Assembly (NCBI GenBank): GCA_963849305.1
Contig: CAWKGV010000003.1
Span: 434,001 to 498,000, forward strand
From: CAWKGV01 sp963849305
Lineage (GTDB): Bacteria > Pseudomonadota > Alphaproteobacteria > Acetobacterales > Acetobacteraceae
DNA: 64,000 bases
Reading direction: 5' to 3'
The position numbers and the translations under genes were made by a program. The number at the start of each line of letters is the position of its first letter. Within the stretch, counting starts at the first letter, position 1. Positions 18,911 through 27,068 of the stretch are shown piece after piece. The notes under the pieces were generated by a model, which was not told the origin of the DNA, did not search any database, and worked only from the letters and a program-made list of their open reading frames with translations.

Positions 18911-19318
18911 CTACCCTCCGTCCGCCGCCTCCACCATCGCGCGGGCGGACTGCACGCGCTCTTGGGCGATCTCCTCGGCCTCGTTGTCCGTCTTGTCGGT
19001 GGCTTCGTAAGCGGCTTCGGCCTCGGCGAGCCGGCGGTCGGCGTCGGCGCGCACGATCGCGCTCGCTGGCACCGCCTCGTTGGCCAACACCGTGCATCGC
19101 TCCGGCGTCACCTCGGCGAAGCCGCCGGCCACGAACAGCCGGTCAGTGACCTGGTCGCCGTCGTAGAGCGCGATGGTGCCGCCGCGCAGCATCACGATCA
19201 TCGGCGTGTGGCCCTCCATCACGCCCATATCGCCCTCCGAGCCGGGGATCACCACCATGTCCGCCGAACGCGACAGCAGCAGCTTCTCAGGGCTGACGAT
19301 CTCGAGCGCAATCGGCAT
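18911..19318 (-). CDS. atpC: ATP synthase F1 subunit epsilon
   Basis: A 135-residue epsilon subunit of the F1 central stalk. The N-terminal beta-sandwich is recognisable from MPIALEIVSPEKLLLS, a PGSEGDMGVMEGHTP turn typical of the family, and LFVAGGFAEVTPERCTVLA. The C-terminal helical hairpin is rich in A and E. Its start overlaps the last base of the atpD stop, so it is translationally coupled as the last gene of the atp operon. Confidence 0.96.
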   Translation of the reverse strand: MPIALEIVSPEKLLLSRSADMVVIPGSEGDMGVMEGHTPMIVMLRGGTIALYDGDQVTDRLFVAGGFAEVTPERCTVLANEAVPASAIVRADADRRLAEAEAAYEATDKTDNEAEEIAQERVQSARAMVEAADGG

Positions 19319-20790
19319 CAGGCGTTGGCCTTCATGTCTTCCGCCTTCTTCACCGCCTCCTCGATGGTGCCGACCATGTAGAACGCGCCTTCCGGCAAAT
19401 GGTCGTACTCGCCGGCGCAGATCGCCTTGAAGCTGCGCACAGTATCGGCGATCGGCACGAACACACCGGGGAAGCCGGTGAACACCTCGGCCACGTGGAA
19501 CGGTTGCGACAGGAACCGCTGGATCTTGCGCGCCCGCGCCACCACCAGCTTGTCGTCCTCGGACAGCTCGTCCATGCCCAGGATGGCGATGATGTCTTGC
19601 AAGCTCTTGTAGGTTTGCAGGATGCGCTGGGTCTCGCGCGCCACCTGGTAATGTTCGTCGCCGACCACGCGCGGATCGAGCGATCGCGAGGTGGAATCCA
19701 GCGGATCGACCGCCGGATAAATCCCAAGCTCGGCGATCTGGCGCGACAGCACGGTGGTCGCGTCCAGATGCGCGAACGATGTCGCCGGCGCCGGGTCGGT
19801 GAGGTCGTCGGCCGGCACGTAGATGGCCTGCACCGACGTGATCGAGCCCTTGTTGGTGGAGGTGATGCGCTCCTGCAGCGCGCCCATGTCGGTGGCGAGC
19901 GTGGGCTGATAGCCCACCGCCGACGGAATGCGGCCGAGCAGCGCCGAGACCTCGGCGCCGGCCTGGGTGAAGCGGAAGATGTTGTCCACGAAGAACAACA
20001 CGTCCTGGCCTTCCTCGTCGCGGAAATACTCCGCGACCGTGAGGCCGGACAGGCCGACGCGGGCGCGCGCGCCCGGCGGCTCGTTCATTTGGCCGTAGAC
20101 GAGCGCCACCTTAGAGCCCTCGGTGCCGCCGCCTTCTTGCAGCTTGATGACGCCGGCGCCGATCATCTCGTGATAGAGGTCGTTGCCCTCGCGCGTGCGC
20201 TCGCCTACACCCGCGAACACCGACACGCCGCCATGCGCCCTGGCGATGTTGTTGATCAGCTCCTGGATCAGCACCGTCTTGCCGACGCCCGCGCCGCCGA
20301 ACAGGCCGGTCTTGCCCCCCTTCAGGTAGGGGGCCAGCAGGTCCACCACCTTGATGCCGGTGACCAGGATCTCGGCTGAGGTCGCCTGCTCCTCGAAATT
20401 TGGCGCGTCGCGGTGGATCGGGTAGCGCGTCTTGGTCTTGATCGGGCCGCGCTCATCGATCGGTTCGCCGATCACGTTCAGGATGCGCCCGAGCGTTTCC
20501 GGGCCCACCGGCATGGTGATCGGCCCGCCAGTGTCGATCACTTCCTGACCGCGCACCATCCCATCGGTGCTGTCCATCGCGATGCAGCGGACGGTGCGCT
20601 CGCCGATCTCCTGCGCGACCTCCAGGACCAAGGTACGGTCCTGGATCTTGCAGTGAAGAGCGTTCTGGATGAACGGCAAGTCACCCTCGAACTGCACATC
20701 GACCACGGCGCCCTGCACCTGGGTCACGCGGCCGACGATGTTGCTGCCCGCCCCGGCGGCTGGGCGGGACGCGGAAGTGGCGACGGACAT
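19318..20790 (-). CDS. atpD: ATP synthase F1 subunit beta
   Basis: Catalytic subunit of F1, 490 residues. The Walker A loop is GGAGVGKT, Walker B is VLFFVDNIFRF, and the catalytic Glu lies in GVGERTREGND. The DELSEDD segment is the DELSEED lever that contacts gamma. An N-terminal extension of about 15 residues rich in A and S precedes the usual start (NIVGRVTQVQGAVVDV). A Shine-Dalgarno AGGAG lies 8 bases before the ATG. It is fourth in atpHAGDC. Confidence 0.98.
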   Translation of the reverse strand: MSVATSASRPAAGAGSNIVGRVTQVQGAVVDVQFEGDLPFIQNALHCKIQDRTLVLEVAQEIGERTVRCIAMDSTDGMVRGQEVIDTGGPITMPVGPETLGRILNVIGEPIDERGPIKTKTRYPIHRDAPNFEEQATSAEILVTGIKVVDLLAPYLKGGKTGLFGGAGVGKTVLIQELINNIARAHGGVSVFAGVGERTREGNDLYHEMIGAGVIKLQEGGGTEGSKVALVYGQMNEPPGARARVGLSGLTVAEYFRDEEGQDVLFFVDNIFRFTQAGAEVSALLGRIPSAVGYQPTLATDMGALQERITSTNKGSITSVQAIYVPADDLTDPAPATSFAHLDATTVLSRQIAELGIYPAVDPLDSTSRSLDPRVVGDEHYQVARETQRILQTYKSLQDIIAILGMDELSEDDKLVVARARKIQRFLSQPFHVAEVFTGFPGVFVPIADTVRSFKAICAGEYDHLPEGAFYMVGTIEEAVKKAEDMKANA

Positions 20791-20823
20791 TCTTCATAGC
20801 TCCTTGTGATTGCGAGACCCGAC

Positions 20824-21708
20824 TCAGAGCGCCTCGGCGCCGGAGATGATCTCGATCAGTTCCCGGGTGATATTGGCCTGGCGGGCGCGGTTGTAGTTCA
20901 GCGTCAGGCGCTTGATCATGTCGCCCGCATTGCGCGTCGCGTTGTCCATCGCGGTCATGCGCGCTCCGTGCTCGCCGGCGGCGCTCTCCAGCAGCGCGCG
21001 GTAGATCTGGATGGCGAGCGCCTGCGGCAGCAGGCGCGCGAGGATGGTTTCCTCGTCCGGCTCGAAATCGTAGATCGCGCCGCCCAGCTCCTCGGCGGAG
21101 GCCGCGCCTTCGGGGACCGGCGCGGGGATGAGCTGCTGCTCGGTGACGACCTGCGAGATCACCGAGCGGAACCGGTTATAGATTACAGTGCAGACATCGA
21201 TCTCGCCGGCCGCCACCATCGTAGTGATGCGCTGGCCGATCTCGGCGGCGTCGGCGAACTCGATCCGCTTCTTGCCGGCGTAGCTGATGTCGCCGACGAT
21301 GCGGCTGGCCAGCTCGCGCCGCAGGTAATCGCGGCCCTTGCGGCCGACCGCGAGGATCTTAACTGTCTTGCCTTCCGATTCCAGCCGGCGCGCGAGCGTG
21401 CGCGTCGCGCGGCCGATGCTGGCGTTGAACGCGCCGGCCAGGCCCCGGTCGGCGGTGACCGCCACCAGCAGATGCACCCGGTCGTTGCCGGTGCCGACCA
21501 GCAGCCGTGGCGCCTCCGGGCTGTCGCCGACCGAAGCGGCGAGCGCGCCCAGCATCCGCTCCATCCGCTCGGCATAGGGCCGCGCCGCCTCGGCTTGCGC
21601 CTGGGCGCGGCGCAGCTTCGAGGCCGCCACCATCTTCATGGCAGAGGTGATCTTCTGCGTCGATTTGACGCTAGCGATCCGGTTTCGAAGATCTTTCAGG
21701 CTGGGCAT
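20824..21708 (-). CDS. atpG: ATP synthase F1 subunit gamma
   Basis: The rotor subunit of F1, 294 residues. The two long coiled-coil helices are visible at the N-terminus (LKDLRNRIASVKSTQKITSA, MKMVAASKLRRAQ) and C-terminus (RMTAMDNATRNAGDMIKRL, NRARQANITRELIEIISGA). The middle Rossmann-like domain has DRGLAGAFNASI. It sits between atpA and atpD. The 112-base gap on the atpA side holds a palindromic repeat. Confidence 0.98.
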   Translation of the reverse strand: MPSLKDLRNRIASVKSTQKITSAMKMVAASKLRRAQAQAEAARPYAERMERMLGALAASVGDSPEAPRLLVGTGNDRVHLLVAVTADRGLAGAFNASIGRATRTLARRLESEGKTVKILAVGRKGRDYLRRELASRIVGDISYAGKKRIEFADAAEIGQRITTMVAAGEIDVCTVIYNRFRSVISQVVTEQQLIPAPVPEGAASAEELGGAIYDFEPDEETILARLLPQALAIQIYRALLESAAGEHGARMTAMDNATRNAGDMIKRLTLNYNRARQANITRELIEIISGAEAL

Positions 21709-21714
21709 CGCGTT

Positions 21715-21750
21715 CCCTCACCCCGGCCCTCTCCCGCAAGCGGGAAGGGC
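21715..21750. repeat. Dispersed GC-rich palindromic repeat, copy 2
   Basis: CCCTCACCCCGGCCCTCTCCC GCAA GCGGGAAGGGC, an imperfect hairpin matching the element at 13678 and 27018. It lies inside the atp operon, between the atpA stop and the atpG start, so it would be transcribed and could affect mRNA processing between alpha and gamma. It sits just 6 bases before the atpG ATG. Confidence 0.7.
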
Positions 21751-21820
21751 GTTGGCCGAACGGTCTTGTTCTCCATTTGGGCCTGACTCCGGCCTTTCCC
21801 AGGGCCGGGCGCACAGTCGC

Positions 21821-23353
21821 TCAAGCGAAGCTCTTCGCGAAGCCGTCGAGGAAGGCGACCAGTCGCTTCTCGGTCTCGGGCTTCAGCTCGAGGTCGGTGC
21901 GGATCGCTTGCAGGATGCCGGGCTCGCGCGCCTTGAGCTCGGAGAGGTACTGCGCCTCGAAGGCGCTGACCCGGCCCACGTCGATCTTGTCGAGATAGCC
22001 GCGCACGCCGGCGAAGATCGCCGCCACCTGCTCCTCCACCGGGATCGGTCGGTATTGCGGCTGCTTGAGCAACTCGGTCAGGCGGGCGCCACGCGCGAGC
22101 AGCGCCTGGGTGGAGGCGTCGAGGTCGGAGGCGAACTGCGCGAACGCCGCCATCTCGCGATACTGCGCCAACTCCAGCTTGATGCGCCCCGCGACCTGTT
22201 TCATCGCCTTGATCTGCGCCGCCGAGCCCACGCGCGAGACCGAGGCGCCGACATTCACCGCCGGGCGGATGCCGCGGAAGAACAGCTCGGTCTCAAGGAA
22301 GATCTGCCCGTCGGTGATCGAGATCACGTTGGTCGGGATGTAAGCCGAGATGTCGCCCGCCTGGGTTTCGATCACCGGCAGGGCGGTGAGGCTGCCTGCG
22401 CCCTCGGCATCGTTCATCTTCGCCGCGCGCTCCAGCAGCCGCGAGTGCAGATAGAACACGTCGCCCGGATAGGCCTCGCGGCCGGGCGGGCGGCGCAGCA
22501 GCAGCGACATCTGACGATAGGCCACCGCCTGCTTCGAGAGATCGTCGTAAAAGATTACCGCGTGCCGGCCGTGATCACGGAAATGCTCGCCCATGGTGCA
22601 GCCGGAATAGGGGGCAAGGAACTGCATCGGCGCGGGGTCCGAGGCGGTCGCGGCGACAACGGTGGAGTAGTCCATCGCGCCGTTCTCCTCCAGCGTGCGC
22701 ACGAGCTGGGCCACGGTTGAACGCTTCTGTCCGACCGCGACATAAACGCAGTAAAGCTTGCGCTTCTCGTCGTCGCCGGCGTTGACGCCTTTCTGGTTGA
22801 TGATGGTGTCGATGATCACCGCCGTTTTGCCGGTCTGGCGGTCGCCGATGATCAGCTCACGCTGGCCGCGCCCGATCGGGATTAGCGCGTCGATCGCCTT
22901 GAGCCCGGTCTGCATCGGCTCGTGGACCGACTGGCGCGGGATGATGCCGGGCGCCTTCACATCGACGCGCCGGCGCTCGGCGGTGTCGATCGGCCCCTTG
23001 CCGTCGATGGGGTTACCGAGCGCGTCCACCACGCGCCCGAGCAGGGCGTCGCCTACCGGAACCTCCACGATCGCGCCGGTGCGCGCTACCGTGTCGCCTT
23101 CGCGAATCTCCCGGTCGTCGCCGAAGATCACGACGCCGACATTATCGGTTTCGAGGTTGAGCGCCATGCCGCGGATCCCGGCGCCGGGGAACTCGACCAT
23201 TTCGCCCGCCATGACGTTTTGCAGGCCAAAGACGCGCGCGATGCCGTCGCCCACGCTCAATACCTGGCCGGTCTCGGCCACATTCGCCTCGGTGTCGAAC
23301 GCGGCGATCTGCTTTCTCAGGATCTCCGAGATCTCGGCTGGGCGGATCTCCAT
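21821..23353 (-). CDS. atpA: ATP synthase F1 subunit alpha
   Basis: The non-catalytic nucleotide-binding subunit of F1, 510 residues, starting MEIRPAEISEIL. The Walker A motif is GDRQTGKT. The family signature region near the C-terminal half, PAVNVGASVSRVGSAAQ, contains the conserved arginine finger (SRVGS). Only one base separates its start codon from the atpH stop, so it is tightly coupled in the operon. Confidence 0.98.
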   Translation of the reverse strand: MEIRPAEISEILRKQIAAFDTEANVAETGQVLSVGDGIARVFGLQNVMAGEMVEFPGAGIRGMALNLETDNVGVVIFGDDREIREGDTVARTGAIVEVPVGDALLGRVVDALGNPIDGKGPIDTAERRRVDVKAPGIIPRQSVHEPMQTGLKAIDALIPIGRGQRELIIGDRQTGKTAVIIDTIINQKGVNAGDDEKRKLYCVYVAVGQKRSTVAQLVRTLEENGAMDYSTVVAATASDPAPMQFLAPYSGCTMGEHFRDHGRHAVIFYDDLSKQAVAYRQMSLLLRRPPGREAYPGDVFYLHSRLLERAAKMNDAEGAGSLTALPVIETQAGDISAYIPTNVISITDGQIFLETELFFRGIRPAVNVGASVSRVGSAAQIKAMKQVAGRIKLELAQYREMAAFAQFASDLDASTQALLARGARLTELLKQPQYRPIPVEEQVAAIFAGVRGYLDKIDVGRVSAFEAQYLSELKAREPGILQAIRTDLELKPETEKRLVAFLDGFAKSFA

Positions 23354-23354
23354 A

Positions 23355-23924
23355 TCAGGCGGCTCCCTTCATCGCGTATTGCAGGCGCTGCAAGCGGGAC
23401 TTCAGCGAAGTGTCATAGAGCCGGGCGCCGACCCGCACGACCAGCCCGCCCAGGAGGTCGGGCTCGACCGCCTCGACGATGTTGACGTTGCCATAACCCG
23501 CCTCGATCAGCCGGGCGCGCAGCTGCTGGCGCTGCACGTTGTTGAGCGGATGGGCCGAGGCGACGTGGGCGGTGATGACGCCGCGCTTCTCGGCGACCAA
23601 GACGGAGAAGGCGCCGACCACCGCGCGCAGATCGCGCAGGCGACGGTTGTTGGCGACCACACCCACGAAATCCCGCACGGTCTTGCCGAATCCCTCCCGC
23701 TCCAGCACGGCGAGGGCCGCCTTGCGGCCCTGATGCACGTCGATCAGCGGGGAGGCGAGCAGACGGCGGAAATCGGCGCTTTCGTCGATCAGTCGTCCGA
23801 GCTGGTCCATCTCGGCCACCACCGCGTCCAGCGTGCGGGTGTCCTCGGCATGGGCATAGAGGGCGGCGGCATAGCGATCGGCCAGCCCGCCGCCGGAAGC
23901 GATTGTCGTGCCGCCTGACGCCAC
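23355..23924 (-). CDS. atpH: ATP synthase F1 subunit delta
   Basis: The peripheral-stalk subunit that joins F1 to subunit b. Typical features are LADRYAAALYAHAEDTRTLDAV at the N-terminus and a C-terminal SKxR-like tail (DTSLKSRLQRLQYAMKGAA). I place the start at a GTG at 23924, with AGGAACG about 9 bases upstream. This gives 189 residues, the usual delta length, while the open frame extends 29 codons further. First gene of atpHAGDC. No F0 genes are adjacent, as is usual in alphaproteobacteria. Confidence 0.95.
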   Translation of the reverse strand: MASGGTTIASGGGLADRYAAALYAHAEDTRTLDAVVAEMDQLGRLIDESADFRRLLASPLIDVHQGRKAALAVLEREGFGKTVRDFVGVVANNRRLRDLRAVVGAFSVLVAEKRGVITAHVASAHPLNNVQRQQLRARLIEAGYGNVNIVEAVEPDLLGGLVVRVGARLYDTSLKSRLQRLQYAMKGAA

Positions 23925-24304
23925 GGGTTTTCGTTCCTGAATGCGTTGCGCCCGCACGGCGACGCAGGCCGCCTCGCCCGGCGCCCCCCTCGGGCCGGCG
24001 GCATGTAACATGGGAGGTGAGCGGGCGCAACACGGGGCGGTGAGCCGGCGGAAGAAGGCAAATATCAGTCAGTAACATTTCTTAAAATAGCGCGGCTCCG
24101 AAACACCGGACTGTGATTTCTCCCGAGCGGCGATTGCAGGCTCTTACTCCTTCCGACCCTGTGGGTGAGGGGAAACATGCTTCGACCACGATGCGACCGG
24201 GCGGGCGGGCGGCCGTTCCGATGATGTTGCGACCATGCCATGCGGCCGCGCAGGCATTCCGCCGCATGTCGGCCGCGGTTGTGACGGCTTAGCGGGTGGG
24301 CGCC
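23925..24304. other. Intergenic region between divergent atpH and sulfotransferase gene
   Basis: About 380 bases separate two divergent genes and must hold the atp promoter on the minus strand. An AT-rich island (24061-24115, including TTCTTAAAATA) stands out in GC-rich DNA and is the best candidate for promoter elements. I could not assign a convincing -35/-10 pair. No protein-like frame is seen. Confidence 0.5.
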
Positions 24305-25312
24305 ATGCAACTAGCGCACGGAGCCTCGGCCCTGGCACCCGTCCGCGGCGGCGATCTCGCCACGAATGCGATCCTGGTCCTGGGCTCGCCCCGCTCGGGC
24401 ACGACTTGGCTGGCCAAGATCCTGGACAGCCACCCCGACGTGCTCTATCGCCATGAGCCGGACGAGGTGGTGCCGATCGATTCCGGCGCCGACCCGCGCC
24501 GGCAGTTGCGCACCTGGATCGATGTGAACGCCCTGAGCACGGCAGCCAAGCGACCGTTCTTCCGCAAATCCTGGTTGCCCGCGCCGCTCGACTTGCTGCG
24601 CACCGCCCTGGCGCACTCGCTGAACGGCGCCGCCTCACTCTTGGGCGGCGCGCCCCTCAGGTTCCGCATGAAACTACCCGACTTCGTCGCCATCGATCGT
24701 CGTCCGGGCCTGCGCGCGGTGATCAAGGTCGTGGCCTGGGACGCCAGCATGATGGCCCGGATGCTGCCGGACAGCCGCGTTCTGTTCATCCTGCGTCATC
24801 CCTGCGGGCAGGTGTCCTCGACGATGCGCGGGGCGGAACAGCGCCATTTCGGCTCGAGCGCGGACGGGTCCGGTATGCCACTCGATGAGCCGTTGGCAAC
24901 CGCGTACGCCGCCGCTCATGGCGTGGATAGGGGCGCGTTCCAGGCGCTGCCCCTGGCGGCGAAGTGCGCCTGGGGCTGGGTTGCCTTCAACCAGACGGCG
25001 CTCGATGGCCTCGAAGGGTTGGAGAATGCCCGGCTGGTGCGCTACGAAGACCTCTGTGCCCGGCCCGAAGTCGTCGCCCGCGACTTATTTGAGTTCGCCG
25101 GCCTGACCTGGTCGCCGCAGACAGCCGCATTCATCACACGCAGCACGCGCCACAACGGCGACGACGGCTACTTTGGCGTGTTCCGAAGCTCCACCGCAGC
25201 CGCAGAACGTTGGCGCGGCATCATGGACCCGGCGGACCAGGAGGCAGTGCGAGCGGTCGTCCGCCGCTCGCGCCTGGCCCACTTTTGGCCCGATCTGGCC
25301 GCGGCTGGATGA
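24305..25312 (+). CDS. Sulfotransferase family protein
   Basis: About 335 residues. It transfers sulfate from PAPS to a hydroxyl of a glycan or lipid. The 5'-phosphosulfate loop is GSPRSGTTWLAKIL at about residue 27, and the 3'-phosphate-binding strand and helix are represented by VLFILRHPCGQVSST. Near the C-terminus ARLVRYEDLCARPEVVARDL is characteristic of bacterial sulfotransferase domains. The ATG at 24305 is preferred; a GTG at 24296 would add three residues. It is followed by a polysaccharide flippase gene, so a sulfated cell-surface glycan is a reasonable inference. Confidence 0.88.
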   Translation: MQLAHGASALAPVRGGDLATNAILVLGSPRSGTTWLAKILDSHPDVLYRHEPDEVVPIDSGADPRRQLRTWIDVNALSTAAKRPFFRKSWLPAPLDLLRTALAHSLNGAASLLGGAPLRFRMKLPDFVAIDRRPGLRAVIKVVAWDASMMARMLPDSRVLFILRHPCGQVSSTMRGAEQRHFGSSADGSGMPLDEPLATAYAAAHGVDRGAFQALPLAAKCAWGWVAFNQTALDGLEGLENARLVRYEDLCARPEVVARDLFEFAGLTWSPQTAAFITRSTRHNGDDGYFGVFRSSTAAAERWRGIMDPADQEAVRAVVRRSRLAHFWPDLAAAG

Positions 25313-25336
25313 CGCGTGCCGCAGCCCTCGTCTCGT

Positions 25337-25366
25337 TTACCTTTGTGAACTTGTCTCGTCTATAAT
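25337..25366 (+). promoter_or_regulatory. Putative sigma-70 promoter for the flippase gene
   Basis: TTACCT (25337-25342) and a perfect TATAAT (25361-25366) are separated by 18 bases. Transcription would start near 25373, giving a leader of about 28 bases to the GTG at 25401. It lies right after the sulfotransferase stop, suggesting independent transcription of the flippase. Confidence 0.5.
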
Positions 25367-25400
25367 CCGCGCCTACTACACGCGATCGGGCCAGTTAGAC

Positions 25401-26846
25401 GTGCACAAACAAATCCTCGGCTACGTCCCGGCGAACCTGGTCCCCGCGGTGGTCTCGTTCGCCATGATATTCGCATACACGCGCATTCTCACCCCGGCGT
25501 CATTCGGTAGCTATACATTCGTATTCTCCGCAGTGCTCGTCGCGCAGATATCGTTCTTCTACGCGATTTCGATCGGCATCTTGCGCTTCTATCCGGGCGC
25601 GGCCATGGCCGGGCGACGGGACAAGTTCCTGAAGGAGTCCTATTCGATCTTTTACGCGGTCGGCCTGGTGTTGGTGGGCGCCTGCCTGGCCGCCAGCCAG
25701 GTCTTCGACCGATCCTCCGAGCTGAGCGTGTTCGCGTGGCTGGCGTTGCCGCTGCTGGTGTTCCGTGCGGCGGTGTCGATGAACCAAGCCGTCAACCGTT
25801 CCACTGACAGTATATGGCGGTACAACGCCATCGAATGCGCCCATGCCGCTCTCGGCTTCGCGCTCGGGCTGGCATTCATCTTCCTGATCGGCAGGACGGC
25901 CGAAGCGGTGATCCTTGGCCTGCTGGTCGCGGCGGTGCTGTGCAGCCTGGTGGACCTTCGGCTGCTGATCGCGCCGTTCCGGCGCCGGATTGGCCGGATC
26001 GACCGGACCTCGCTGCTGCGGCTGATTGGCTTCTCCTCGCCCCTGGTCGCCGTGGCGATCAGTGCGAGTTTGCTGCAACTGTCCGACCGGTTCCTGCTCG
26101 GAACGCTTGGCGACGCGCAAATGCTCGGCATCTACGCCGTTGCCTACAGCCTGGTGGACCGGCCCACTGCGCTGATCTGCGCCTCGATTTCGACCGCCAC
26201 GTTTCCAATGGCCGTGCAGATCCTGGAACGGCAAGGTCGCGAGGCCGGGCGCATCCAGTTGGGCAAGAACGGCGCCGCGCTGCTGGCGCTGACCCTGCCC
26301 GCTTGCGCGGGCCTGGCATTGACCAGCCCTTACATCGCCGCGGTGTTGGTCGGACCAGATTTCCGTGCTGGCGTCGCCGAGCTGATCCCGATCATGTGCT
26401 TCACCGCGCTGTTCCGCGGCGTGCGGGGTCACTTCGTCGACCATGCCTTCACCCTGGCCGGCCGTTCGAGCCTGATGCTGTGGAGCTACGGCCCGGCGGC
26501 GGCGGCGAATGTCGCCATCAACTTGTTGGTGGTGCCGCGCTACGGCATGTTCGGCGCGGCCTGGACCGGCCTTGGCTGCCAGGCCGGGGCGGTGGTGCTG
26601 GGATGGATCATCGGCCGGCGCGTGTTCCCGATCTGGCTGCCGGGGGCGCAGGTGTTCAAGACGGTGGCCGCCGTCGTGCCGATGGCGGTGGCGCTGATCG
26701 TGGTTCGGTTCTCGCTGACCTGGCTCGGCCTGCTGGAAGCGATCGGGCTTGGCGCAGGGGTGTTCGCGGTCGCGGCGCTGCTGCTCGATGTCGGCGGGGC
26801 CAGATATTTGGCGCGTCGGCCGCTGCGCATGGTGTTCGCGCGGTAG
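25401..26846 (+). CDS. Oligosaccharide flippase/lipopolysaccharide biosynthesis protein (MATE-like)
   Basis: A polytopic membrane protein of about 481 residues with 12-14 hydrophobic segments, of the Wzx/polysaccharide transporter type in the MOP superfamily. The N-terminal region LGYVPANLVPAVVSFAMIFAYTRILTPASFGSYTF is diagnostic in layout: an amphipathic first helix, then TPxxFGxY. It likely flips an undecaprenyl-linked or similar glycan to the periplasm. The GTG at 25401 agrees with a nearby promoter; the open frame starts far upstream in the sulfotransferase gene. Neighbouring sulfotransferase, galU and phosphohexomutase support a surface-glycan role. Confidence 0.87.
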   Translation: MHKQILGYVPANLVPAVVSFAMIFAYTRILTPASFGSYTFVFSAVLVAQISFFYAISIGILRFYPGAAMAGRRDKFLKESYSIFYAVGLVLVGACLAASQVFDRSSELSVFAWLALPLLVFRAAVSMNQAVNRSTDSIWRYNAIECAHAALGFALGLAFIFLIGRTAEAVILGLLVAAVLCSLVDLRLLIAPFRRRIGRIDRTSLLRLIGFSSPLVAVAISASLLQLSDRFLLGTLGDAQMLGIYAVAYSLVDRPTALICASISTATFPMAVQILERQGREAGRIQLGKNGAALLALTLPACAGLALTSPYIAAVLVGPDFRAGVAELIPIMCFTALFRGVRGHFVDHAFTLAGRSSLMLWSYGPAAAANVAINLLVVPRYGMFGAAWTGLGCQAGAVVLGWIIGRRVFPIWLPGAQVFKTVAAVVPMAVALIVVRFSLTWLGLLEAIGLGAGVFAVAALLLDVGGARYLARRPLRMVFAR

Positions 26847-27017
26847 CGGATCGGGACTACGCGAGTGGGGAACCCGGGAGCCGGTCGCGGCGTCTTCGCA
26901 GGCATCACTCCGGGGCGCCGCGGAGGTTCGGCTCGCTCGATCGCGTTCCGCCGCCGGCGGTTCCCGAGCCACAAATGGCGAGCCCGGCTTGTAGCCCGAT
27001 GTTCTGATTCTGGGCGA

Positions 27018-27052
27018 CCCTCCCCCCGGCCCCCTCCCGCCAGGGGAGGGGA
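27018..27052. repeat. Dispersed GC-rich palindromic repeat, copy 3
   Basis: CCCTCCCCCCGGCCCCCTCCC GCCA GGGGAGGGG, a nearly perfect hairpin matching the copies at 13678 and 21715. It sits in the 222-base gap between the convergent flippase and phosphohexomutase genes and may serve as a shared terminator. Nothing else was seen in that gap. Confidence 0.75.
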
Positions 27053-27068
27053 AGACGGGCCGCGGGTG

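Noticed and set aside
22758..23918. Plus-strand open frame of 386 codons across atpA/atpH
   Set aside because: Antisense of the unambiguous ATP synthase genes; low-complexity S/R/P-rich translation.
25500..26972. Minus-strand open frame of 490 codons opposite the flippase
   Set aside because: Its translation is mostly H, Q, R and P, as expected from antisense of a hydrophobic membrane protein gene.
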